From NCBI GenBank assembly GCA_024276995.1, contig JAJRWB010000080.1, positions 90,800 to 154,799 on the forward strand: a stretch of 64,000 nt of DNA. The letters run 5' to 3'. The notes beneath the pieces were generated by a model. The model saw only the letters and a list, made by a program, of their open reading frames with translations, searched no databases and was not told where the DNA came from. Shown piece by piece: positions 1 to 8,239 of the stretch. This DNA is from Candidatus Eiseniibacteriota bacterium (GTDB taxonomy: Bacteria; Orphanbacterota; Orphanbacteria; Orphanbacterales; Orphanbacteraceae). Both the position numbers and the translations under genes were made by a program. Every line of letters begins with the position of its first letter. The first letter of the stretch is position 1.

Positions 1-1796
1 GTGCGGAAGTCGAATGTTTCACCCACCATGATCGCCTCGTAACCGTTCGCCCAGAACGATGCGTGGTCGCTGAATGTCTCGGCCGGCGAGATGAGGAGCG
101 ACCAGTGGAGATCGGGCGCGTACAATTCCCTGAGCGGCGCCGCTTCGTCGAGAATGGAGATCGAATTCTCGTCGGCGATCAGCCTGAGGGGACCGTCGTC
201 CGGGATGCCGATCATGTCGACCTGCACGTCGGCGACGATCTTTCGCCCCTTCTCCCGCTCTTCCATGGCGTAGGCGGCGCTCCCGAGAAGACCGAGTTCC
301 TCCCCCGAGAAGAAGACGAACCGGATCGTCCTTTCGGTGGACAGATCGGCGAGGACACGCGCCGCCTCGAGGACCGCCGCCGCGCCGGTGCCGTCGTCGT
401 CCGCGCCGGGCGCGACGATCATCGGATCGCCCCCCGAGTGGACGATCGAATCGTAGTGCCCCGAGAGGATCACCATCTCCCCCGGTTTCGTCACGCCGTA
501 GTGATCGGCGTACACATTGCGCGAAGGATGAACCATCGGTCCGGGAAGCACGCCCTTCGTCCACGTGTCGCCCCCGTCGCCGCTCCCCATGAGAAAGCCC
601 TCGGTTCCCGCGAGGAGCACTTCGCCTCCGTCGCCGGCGTGGATCGCGAGGGGCGTGGCGAAGAGGACGCCGAGAGGAAGGGGCGCCTCCTCGAAAGAGA
701 GTCCCCTGTCGAAGGAGCGGAATACGTGGTTCACGCCGACCGCATCCGGTCCGCCGAGCCAGACGGTGGAGTCGCCCACGATGTCGGTGGCATAGCCGAA
801 ACGGAGCGGCGCGCGAACACGGTCCCACGACGAGCCGTCCCACACGAGGAGCGCGCTGTCGCTGAACGCGGCGCACCCGAACGTGGTGTCCGAGAAATCG
901 AGCTCGTACACCGTGCTGAATGTCGGCGTCTCCTGGAGCATCCATTCGCCGGCGGAGTAGCGCCAGATTCTCCCGCTCGTGCCGCAGCACCACGCCGCGC
1001 CGCCGTCGAGAAGGCGCACGTCGTTCAGCAGACCGCCGAGCAGGGCGGTCGTGTCCCACGAAGCACCGCCGTCGTCGGTGGAGTAGATCGTCGCATTCCG
1101 CCCGGCGATCATGCCGTGCAGGGAATCGGAGAAATCGACGGACACCAGTTTCTGTTCGCTGAACGGCTCGAGGGCGGTCCAGCCGTTTTCATCGTGGCGG
1201 TAAACCGCCCCGCCGTTCCCCACCGCCCACGCGAGGTTCGGCGAGATCCCCACGATCCCGTAGAGCGCCGTGGGAGCCGTCATCTCCGCCGTCCACGATC
1301 CTCCCCCGTCGGTGGTGACCGCGATGATCGCCGAATCGAGATCTCCCCCCGATCGTGCGACGAACCGGCCGTTCGCCGAATCGACGAACGACAGGCCGTT
1401 CAATCTCCATGTGGAAAGTTCGAACGGATGAAAGTCCGGTTCGTAGCCGAGCGCCTCGAGTCTACCGGCGATATAGACCGCCGCGCTCTCCTGCTGCGTG
1501 GAGAATTCATACCGTGTTCCGAAGGCCTCCAGGCGGCCGACGATGGAATGGAGCGAGTCGGTGTCGATCCGCTCGACCGCCGCCGCCACCGACGAGTCCG
1601 ATTCTTCGCCCTCCTTTCCCGCGGGGCGGTATACCTCGAACGGTAGTCCCGCCGGTGGATGACCTGGGGGGGCGATCCTTTCTGTCGTCGCGCCGAGAGT
1701 CGGCTCGCCGGCGGAGAGGACCGCCGCCGGGATGGTGAGGAATAGGATCGACAGCACGGCGAACGTGCCGCGGGAACAACGGGCGAAGAGATTCAT
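1..1796 (-). CDS. M28-family metallopeptidase with inserted YCF48/BNR-like beta-propeller, 3' end beyond window
   Basis: A secreted zinc aminopeptidase-type protein; about 598 residues are in the window and the C-terminus runs off its left edge. A signal peptide (hydrophobic core about residues 10-28) is followed by the usual M28 N-terminal helix region. About 290 residues then carry four sequence repeats of the type DGGxSW (for example TTDGGGSW, SGDGGDTW), typical of YCF48/BNR propeller blades. The catalytic domain resumes around residue 435 with SGHYDS (zinc His near residue 447), GADDDGTG (bridging Asp) and SGEELGLLGS (catalytic Glu-Glu). The propeller therefore sits inside the peptidase fold rather than at an end. 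The ATG at 1796 follows a perfect -10 hexamer by 9 nt. The gene is divergent from the phosphodiesterase at 1920. Substrate unknown. Confidence 0.85.
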   Translation of the reverse strand, partial: MNLFARCSRGTFAVLSILFLTIPAAVLSAGEPTLGATTERIAPPGHPPAGLPFEVYRPAGKEGEESDSSVAAAVERIDTDSLHSIVGRLEAFGTRYEFSTQQESAAVYIAGRLEALGYEPDFHPFELSTWRLNGLSFVDSANGRFVARSGGDLDSAIIAVTTDGGGSWTAEMTAPTALYGIVGISPNLAWAVGNGGAVYRHDENGWTALEPFSEQKLVSVDFSDSLHGMIAGRNATIYSTDDGGASWDTTALLGGLLNDVRLLDGGAAWCCGTSGRIWRYSAGEWMLQETPTFSTVYELDFSDTTFGCAAFSDSALLVWDGSSWDRVRAPLRFGYATDIVGDSTVWLGGPDAVGVNHVFRSFDRGLSFEEAPLPLGVLFATPLAIHAGDGGEVLLAGTEGFLMGSGDGGDTWTKGVLPGPMVHPSRNVYADHYGVTKPGEMVILSGHYDSIVHSGGDPMIVAPGADDDGTGAAAVLEAARVLADLSTERTIRFVFFSGEELGLLGSAAYAMEEREKGRKIVADVQVDMIGIPDDGPLRLIADENSISILDEAAPLRELYAPDLHWSLLISPAETFSDHASFWANGYEAIMVGETFDFR

Positions 1797-1805
1797 GATG
1801 CGACC

Positions 1806-1811
1806 ATTATA
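1806..1811 (-). promoter_or_regulatory. -10 hexamer TATAAT for the M28 peptidase gene
   Basis: A perfect TATAAT on the minus strand lies 9 nt before the ATG at 1796. The hexamer 17 bp upstream (TGGCGG) is a poor -35. Transcription would start only about 2 nt before the ATG, so the mRNA may be leaderless or nearly so. Confidence 0.4.
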
Positions 1812-1861
1812 ACGGATCGGGAGAATCGCCGCCATCCGCGCCGTGTCCGCGTAGAAGAGGA

Positions 1862-1890
1862 TGGAACGTTCCGCGTCGCTCCGCTATATT
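1862..1890 (+). promoter_or_regulatory. candidate sigma70-type promoter
   Basis: TATATT at 1885-1890 (5/6 match to the -10 consensus) lies 17 bp after TGGAAC at 1862-1867 (3/6). It would start transcription about 25 nt before the ATG at 1920, leaving room for the AGGAGG ribosome-binding site at about 1904-1909. Confidence 0.3.
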
Positions 1891-1919
1891 CGGTGCGGCC
1901 GGCAGGAGGAACGGAAACG

Positions 1920-4124
1920 ATGAAGCGGTACTTGAACACCGGCGGAGCCGTGGGACTCGCCCTCGGCTTCCTGGTCGGCATGCTCGTTTGTGTTTTCGAG
2001 TTTCCCTTCCCGAACTATACCCTCGTGGGCAACGAATTGATCGTGGAACTTCTCAGGCGGTTTCTCTCTCCCCAAGCGGCGCGGGCCGTCGACTCCCCCT
2101 TCCGGTTCCTCCTCCTCTATGCTCTCGGCGGCGCCGCTTTCGGGGCCGTGGCGGGCGGTCTCGCGGCGCTCGTGGTTCCTCTCACCGGACGAAAGCCCTC
2201 TCGACGCGGGCGTGTCGGCATACTCTTCACTCTTGTCGCCACGCTGATCTTGACGGGATACTCCACGCTCTTCGTTCTTCACTTTCGTCTTCCCGACCGG
2301 CAGGGGATTCTCATCACGGCGTTCTTCTTCCTTCTTTCCCTGGCGATATCCGCGGCCCTCTCGTTCGGCGTAAGCCGCCTCGTCCCGCCCGCCGAATCCG
2401 TCCGCGGGCACAGGGTGCTCCCCGCCGTTCTGATTCTTCTCCTCTTGGCGGAAACCCTCTCCATCCGGGGCGCCGTCGCCACCCACGGTCGGGGCGAGGA
2501 AGGGATGGCCCTCACGGGAAAGAAGGTGGTCCTCATCTGTCTCGACGGTCTCGGGTGGGGCGTCATCGAACCGCTCCTGAAAGCGGGGGAACTCCCGGCT
2601 CTCGGCGCGCTCATCGAAAACGGTTCGCACGGGATTCTTCGCTCCACGCTGCCGCCGATCAAGTCGCCGCAGGTGTGGACCAGCGTGGCGACGGATCGCC
2701 TTCCGGCGGACCACAAGGTCTACGATTTCCTCTCCTACTCGGTCGAGCGGGGGAAGTGGGTGACCACCACGAACCGGATTCGAAGGAAACCGGCCTACTG
2801 GGACATCCTCGCCGCCGACGATATTCCCGTGGACGTGCTCTAGTGGTACCCCTCGTGGCCGCCCGATTCGATTCCCGGCGTGATGCTCACCGACAGGGCG
2901 ACGTACTTCACCATTCCCGACCGCGTCTACCCCGGTTCGTATGAACCGTTTCTCGACTCTCTTCTCGCCGATCTTCGGCCGCGGATCGCCTCGCTCAGGA
3001 AGCGGTTCACTCCGTACGATCCATCTTCCGATCGTGACACCGGCGGCGCCGATCTCCGCCGTTCAGCGGTGGAGATCCTCGACCAGACGTGCATCCGCGA
3101 CAAGGTCACCCTCGCTTTCGCCCTGAGAAGGCTTCGAGAGGGGCAAAGCGACGTGATGGCGGTCTACTTCCGGGGCAGCGACGCCATGCAGCACAAGTTC
3201 AGAAAGTACTACGCCGCCGTGCACGATCCGCTGCTCGCGGCGTTTCTTTACGATATAAAGGATTGGGAGAAGGACGAACTCGGGCCGGTGATCGACTCCT
3301 ATATCCGGTTCATCGATGAATCGATCGGCCGGATCGTGAAGAATCTCGATCCGGGCACTACGGTGATCGTTTTGTCCGATCACGACAGCGGTTATCGGTA
3401 TGATCGCCAGATCGTCGTCCGTCCGGGCGCCCTGCTGGAGCGCCTCGGCTGGACGGTGCCGGGAGCAAACGGGATCGACATGAACCGGAGCCGCATTTAC
3501 GGGGTGAAGGACCCGGAAAGAGCGGATGTGATCCGGTTCTATGCCAATCTGAGAGGCCGGGAGGAAACAGGAGTGATCACGCCCGACGAACTCGACCGCG
3601 TCCTTGCCGATGCCGCGTCGACGCTCCGGTCGCTCAGGACGGAAAGCGGCATCCCCCTCTTCCTGGAGGTGACGCCGGGAAAAAGCGCCGGGAGGAAGAA
3701 CGGTGGCGGCGATCTTCTCGCCCGAATCAATCCGGACGCACTGGGTGGGGTTCTCTCCGGGGAGGGAGGGAGTCTCGCGGTGAGCAAGATCGCTTCGCGG
3801 TCGCCGAAATCCGGGAATCACAGGATTTCGGGTATACTCGTTCTTTCGGGAGGCGACATCCGGAAGGGAAAGAGAATCCGGGGCGCCACGATCTACGATA
3901 TCGTGCCGACGCTCTTCTATCTCCTCGGTCTGCCCGTGGCAGCCGACTGGGTGGGGGATCCGATTCTCTCGGCGATCGACGGGGATTTCGTGAAGAGCCA
4001 TCCCGTTCGAGCGATTTCCACGTACGACGATGTTCCTTTCGGCGGCCGGGGCGGCCCGGTGGAAACGGAAGGGGCGGACGAGGCGGTGCGCAGGGAGCTG
4101 CGTTCCCTGGGGTATATACAATGA
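1920..4124 (+). CDS. membrane-anchored type I phosphodiesterase / alkaline-phosphatase-superfamily protein, interrupted by in-frame TAG
   Basis: The N-terminal ~190 residues hold about five hydrophobic membrane segments. The rest is a type I phosphodiesterase/nucleotide pyrophosphatase domain: LICLDGLGW supplies a metal-binding Asp, SPQVWTSVATD carries the nucleophile region, and LSDHDSGY gives late metal ligands. The C-terminus is RSLGYIQ, a variant of the LKALGY ending shared with its neighbours. A TAG at 2841-2843 (codon 308) splits the gene, yet the same frame continues at once with WYPSWPPDS, a strongly conserved family block, and runs a further 426 codons to a TGA. Everything else looks intact. 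TAG is one substitution from TGG, TCG, CAG, AAG or GAG. This is either a recent nonsense mutation or a consensus error. ATG 1920 is chosen because AGGAGG lies 10 nt upstream. Confidence 0.8.
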
Positions 4125-4134
4125 GGATCGAGAT

Positions 4135-6231
4135 ATGAAGCGAATCGCCGTCTGGTTCTTGGCGGCCGGCCTATTCCTACCGCATCCGGCGGCCGGGGCG
4201 CCTTCGATCACGCATCACGTGATCACCGCCGACATCAACCCGAGACGTTCCTTCATCGAAGTGACCGACGGGTTTCACGTGAAGGACCTCGAATCGAGTT
4301 CCTTCCGGTTCAAGCTGAACCGGGGGCTCGAGATCACGAGCCTGAGCCAGGAGGGGAATGCCCTCCGGTGGCGCCGGATCGGCCCGGCACAAGACATGGA
4401 AGGCGCCGCCGTGGTAGTCGAGGTGAATCTTCTCGGAGGGAACCGGAAGGAGGCGGATCTTCGGATCACTTGTTCCGGGGTGATCTACGATTCGCTGACG
4501 CCCCCCGACGAGCCATACGCCCGGTCGTTCGAGCAGACCACGGGGCTGATCGACAAGCGCGGCGCGTTTCTCTCCGGTTCGACTGCGTGGATCCCGACGG
4601 TGGACGGTTCCCTCTTCCGATACCGGCTGCTCGCCACGGTGCCCGGACGGTGGGAATCGGTGAGCCAGGGAAGGATGGAGGCGCGAACCCTCTCCGGTGC
4701 TTCGCGTGTCACGCGATGGGTGTGCGATGATCCGATGGAAGAAGTCTACCTCGTGGCGGGGCCGTACGTTTTCGAAGAGGCGAACCACGGAGACATCAAG
4801 ATCTACGGTTTCCTCTATGATGCGGACGACCGGGAGGATCTCTGGCGAACTTATCTCGAACGCACCAGTGTCTATCTCGATCTTTATAGTACGGTAATCG
4901 GGCCCTATCCTTTCCCCAAGTTCGCCGTGGTGGAAAACTTCTGGCAAACCGGCTTCGGCATGCCGTCGTTCACTCTGTTGGGTGACAAGGTGATTCGCCT
5001 TCCTTTCATACCTTATACATCGTACCGTCACGAGATTCTCCACAACTGGTGGGGGAACGGCGTGTATGTCGACTGGAAATCGGGAAACTGGTGCGAGGGC
5101 CTCACCAGCTACGGCGCGGACCACGCGAACAAGGAGGAACGGAGCGCCGCCGATGCGGTTTCGTACCGGAGAGGGGAGCTTCGCAAGTACAGGAACTATG
5201 TGCAGGAGGCGGAAGACTTTCCACTCTCCCGGTTCACGAGCCGCTCTTCCTCGTCCACCCAGGCGGTCGGTTATTCGAAAGCCACCATGGTATTTCACAT
5301 GCTGCGCATATCGGTGGGCGACGTCTCTTTCCACAAGGCGCTCCAGCGGTTCTTCAAGGAGAGGAAATTCCTCGTCTCGGGGTGGAACGACCTGCGCACC
5401 GCGTTCGAGGAGGAAACGCTCAAGGATCTGGGCGTCTTTTTCGATCAGTGGGTGAATCGCAAGGGGGCCCCCGTTCTCTCCGTCGCCGACGTGAAGACGA
5501 AGAAGGAAGGGGATCGGTACGAGGTAGAGACGGTTCTTCACCAGGAGAAACCGTATTACCAGCTCGAAGTGCCTGTGCGACTCGAAACGGACCTCGGTGC
5601 GGAGGAGACATTCGTCATCCTAGACGGCCCCGGGGCGGACTACCGGTGGAAGGGGGCGGGACGCCCGCTGTCGCTTTCCATCGACCCTGATTTCGATCTT
5701 TTCCGGAAGCTCTACCGCGCCGAAATACCGCCCGCCCTCTCCCAGACGCTCGGTGCCGACTCGACGCTGATCGTGCTCGGCGATTCCTCCCGGGAGGATG
5801 AAGATCGACCGCTCGCCGCACTCGCCGCACAGTGGGCCGAGGGGGGCGGCGCCGAGGTGGTTCACGGGGAAGTGGAGGATCCGCTCTTCCGCAGGCGCAC
5901 TGTCTGGCTTCTGGGCGAAACGGCCTATGGCGGCCGGTTCGTCGAAACTCTCCCGGCCGGCGTTTCGGTGAATGGAACGGTGTGGACCCTCGGGGGAAAG
6001 GAATACGATAGCGCTTCCCTTTCGCTGGTGATCACGGCGCCCCATCCCGAAAACGGCGAGCTGTCGTGGACCCTCTTCCTCCCGGCGTCGGATGATGCGG
6101 TCCCGGCCATCGGCCGGAAGATCCCGCACTACGGGAAGTACGGCTACCTCGTTTTCGATGGTGACCGGAATGTGGCGAAGGGGGAGTGGCCGTCGGGCGA
6201 ATCACCGATGAGAATCGGACTCGATCGATAG
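4135..6231 (+). CDS. M1-like (gluzincin) peptidase, secreted
   Basis: A protein of 698 residues with a signal peptide ending near GAPS (about residue 22). HEILHNWWGN (His299, Glu300, His303) and the downstream WCEGLTSYGA Glu (about residue 321) form the HExxH...E zinc site of M1 aminopeptidases. FGMPSFTLL stands where the family has GxMEN, so the exopeptidase N-terminus-binding motif is altered and classical aminopeptidase activity is uncertain. The ~200 residues after the peptidase domain have no recognisable motif. It starts 10 nt after the phosphodiesterase stop and 11 nt before the next gene, so it is probably cotranscribed. The ATG at 4135 is chosen to give a clean signal peptide. Confidence 0.82.
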   Translation: MKRIAVWFLAAGLFLPHPAAGAPSITHHVITADINPRRSFIEVTDGFHVKDLESSSFRFKLNRGLEITSLSQEGNALRWRRIGPAQDMEGAAVVVEVNLLGGNRKEADLRITCSGVIYDSLTPPDEPYARSFEQTTGLIDKRGAFLSGSTAWIPTVDGSLFRYRLLATVPGRWESVSQGRMEARTLSGASRVTRWVCDDPMEEVYLVAGPYVFEEANHGDIKIYGFLYDADDREDLWRTYLERTSVYLDLYSTVIGPYPFPKFAVVENFWQTGFGMPSFTLLGDKVIRLPFIPYTSYRHEILHNWWGNGVYVDWKSGNWCEGLTSYGADHANKEERSAADAVSYRRGELRKYRNYVQEAEDFPLSRFTSRSSSSTQAVGYSKATMVFHMLRISVGDVSFHKALQRFFKERKFLVSGWNDLRTAFEEETLKDLGVFFDQWVNRKGAPVLSVADVKTKKEGDRYEVETVLHQEKPYYQLEVPVRLETDLGAEETFVILDGPGADYRWKGAGRPLSLSIDPDFDLFRKLYRAEIPPALSQTLGADSTLIVLGDSSREDEDRPLAALAAQWAEGGGAEVVHGEVEDPLFRRRTVWLLGETAYGGRFVETLPAGVSVNGTVWTLGGKEYDSASLSLVITAPHPENGELSWTLFLPASDDAVPAIGRKIPHYGKYGYLVFDGDRNVAKGEWPSGESPMRIGLDR

Positions 6232-6242
6232 GGGAGAGCATC

Positions 6243-7601
6243 GTGAAACATCTGTCCATCGCGGCGGTCGTCGTGCCGGCGCTCCTCCTTTCGTGTGGCG
6301 GTGGAGTGAAGGACCGCCACAATATCGTATTCATTTCCATCGACACTCTTCGGGCCGACCACCTCGGCTGTTACGGCTACTTTCGCGACACCTCTCCCGT
6401 GATCGATTCGCTCGCCTCCGAATCGGTCCTCTTCGAAAGGTGTCTCGCCCCCATGGCGACCACCCTTCCGTCCCACCTGTCGCTCATGACCGGAACGTAC
6501 CCGGTGGAGCACGGCGTGATGGCGAACGTCGGCGACGGGGGGAAGGCGTTCGTGCCCTCTCCGTCGATCCGGACGTTCGCCGAGTTCGCCTCCGAGGCGG
6601 GGTATGCGACGGCGGCGTTCATCAGTGCCACGCCGCTCAAACGCCACTCGGGAATCGCCGCAGGGTTCGACGTGTACGATGAACCTCCGGGAGCCGAGCG
6701 AGACGCGGCCGCCACCACCGACGCCGTCCTCCGTTGGCTCCCGTCGGCCGAGAAGAAACCCTTTTTCCTGTGGGTCCATTACTACGATCCCCACGCGCCG
6801 TACGAGCCCCCCGCCGACCTGGCCGGCTTCTTCAAACCGGGCGTGGAACTGGATGAATACATGAAGGCGAGACGGTTTCCCGACACCATGGTGCAGTTCG
6901 ACGGAAGGTCGTTTCCCACCGTCGACGTGGTCGGACTGTACGACGAGGAGATCCGCTCGACCGACCGTGAACTCGGCAGACTCCTCGACGCCCTTCGCGG
7001 AATGAAGGCGTGGAAGAAGACGATCATCGTCCTCGTGGGGGATCACGGCGAGGGGCTCGGCCAGCACATGCAGTTCCACCACGGACTCGTCTGGGACGAG
7101 CAGCTCCATGTTCCGCTCTTATTCCGCGTGCCGGGCGAACCGCCGGCGAGAATACCGGAGCCGATCTCGATTACCGACGTGATCCCCACGCTGTTCGCCT
7201 ATATCGACGACATACCCTCCGGGTCCTTCCTGGAACAGGCATCCGGCGTGAACCGTCTTTTCGATACGTCCGAACGCTCTCTTCTCAGCCAGTCGAGCGC
7301 CCGGCGGCGGTCGACGAATGAACCTTTCGGGGAGTACGCCCTCACCACGGAGAAGTGGAAGTACGTCTACAACGTGACCGGCGGCGACCGGCTTTTCGAC
7401 CTGGAGTCCGATCCCTACGAACTGGTGAACCTTGTCGACCGAAAACCGTCGGAGGCCGCCGCCCTCAAGATGCGTATCATCGAAGAGCTGGAAGCGGGTG
7501 TGGAAAGGGGCGCGCGTTTCTGGGGGAACGAGACGCCCCGAACCCGCCCGCTCGAACAGAAAACGAAGGCGGAATTGAAGGCGCTCGGATACGTCGACTG
7601 A
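6243..7601 (+). CDS. sulfatase-fold lipoprotein hydrolase
   Basis: A protein of 452 residues. The N-terminus ALLLSCGGG is a lipobox, so it should be lipid-anchored. The alkaline-phosphatase/sulfatase fold is clear: FISIDTLRADHLGCYGY (metal Asp), WVHYYDPHAPYEPP, and VGDHGEGLGQHMQFHHG (late metal ligands). At the nucleophile position the sequence is TTLPSHLSLMTG: there is no C/S-x-P-x-R formylglycine signature, so this is not a canonical sulfatase and probably uses Thr or Ser. The C-terminus AELKALGYVD resembles those of the neighbouring paralogues. Start is GTG 6243, preceded by GGGGAG. Confidence 0.85.
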   Translation: MKHLSIAAVVVPALLLSCGGGVKDRHNIVFISIDTLRADHLGCYGYFRDTSPVIDSLASESVLFERCLAPMATTLPSHLSLMTGTYPVEHGVMANVGDGGKAFVPSPSIRTFAEFASEAGYATAAFISATPLKRHSGIAAGFDVYDEPPGAERDAAATTDAVLRWLPSAEKKPFFLWVHYYDPHAPYEPPADLAGFFKPGVELDEYMKARRFPDTMVQFDGRSFPTVDVVGLYDEEIRSTDRELGRLLDALRGMKAWKKTIIVLVGDHGEGLGQHMQFHHGLVWDEQLHVPLLFRVPGEPPARIPEPISITDVIPTLFAYIDDIPSGSFLEQASGVNRLFDTSERSLLSQSSARRRSTNEPFGEYALTTEKWKYVYNVTGGDRLFDLESDPYELVNLVDRKPSEAAALKMRIIEELEAGVERGARFWGNETPRTRPLEQKTKAELKALGYVD

Positions 7602-7639
7602 AGCCGCCTCTGGCTTCCTTGAGAGAAAGGAGTACGACC

Positions 7640-8239
7640 ATGAAGAGAATCTTTTCAACGGTGCTAATCCTTTCGATACTCATCGCTCTCCTTTCCGGTT
7701 GCGGCCGGAAGGAGAAGAAGGGCGAACACGGCGGCACGATCGTGAAGGCCGCGGGGTACAGTTTCGAGCCGGTGTTTTCCAATTTCGGCGTGGAGATCTA
7801 TGTGAGTCGCGGTTCGAAACCGGTACCGATCGAAGGTGTCGTCGGTTCCGCCACGGTGGAGCAGGAAGGAAAACCACCCCGTTGGGCCGACCTGCGTGCG
7901 GAAGTGGAACGGCTCTTGGTGCCGTATGCCTTTCCCACCATCGCCGGCTACTCGGCGAACGTCCGGTTCAACATCAAGGGGCTGGAGGAGGACCGGGAAA
8001 AGACGGTGGAATTCGCCGCCCCCTTTCGGATGACCGTTCTTTACGGCTACAGCTGTCCGAAGCATCCGGAGATCACCACGCTGAGGCGGGGGAAATGCGT
8101 GAAGTGCGGCGGCGCCGACAAGGTGGAAACGAAGGTGAGATTCCAGTGCAGTGTGCACGATGACGTCTGGTCGATGACGTACGGCGAGTGCGAGCAGTGC
8201 GGAACCACGCTCGTTCTCCGCCCGGTGCCCGAACCGTGA
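7640..8239 (+). CDS. lipoprotein with two heavy-metal-binding (HMBD-like) zinc-ribbon modules
   Basis: A protein of 199 residues. ALLSGCGRK is a lipobox. The middle region is a beta-rich domain without a recognised family. The C-terminus carries two tandem modules of the CPxHPE...GKCxKCG type: YSCPKHPEI...GKCVKCGG and FQCSVHDDV...GECEQCGTT. This pattern matches the short heavy-metal-binding domain found on copper/heavy-metal efflux proteins. A metal-handling periplasmic role is likely but the ligand is unknown. AGAAAGGAG precedes the ATG at 7640. The stop overlaps the GTG of the next gene, so the two are translationally coupled. Confidence 0.75.
   Translation: MKRIFSTVLILSILIALLSGCGRKEKKGEHGGTIVKAAGYSFEPVFSNFGVEIYVSRGSKPVPIEGVVGSATVEQEGKPPRWADLRAEVERLLVPYAFPTIAGYSANVRFNIKGLEEDREKTVEFAAPFRMTVLYGYSCPKHPEITTLRRGKCVKCGGADKVETKVRFQCSVHDDVWSMTYGECEQCGTTLVLRPVPEP

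Noticed and set aside
63-1646. Long open frame on the + strand opposite the M28 peptidase
   Set aside because: Arg/Gly/Glu-rich translation without motifs; it is a mirror of the high-GC gene on the minus strand. The same applies to other long antisense frames such as 17362-20796 and 23818-25299.
2841-2843. Pyrrolysine reading of the in-frame TAG
   Set aside because: TAG is used as a normal stop elsewhere here (for example at 6231 and 15430), no Pyl machinery is visible, and the enzyme family has no known Pyl member.
6243-7601. Annotation as a true sulfatase
   Set aside because: The C/S-x-P-x-R formylglycine signature is missing, so only the fold can be claimed.
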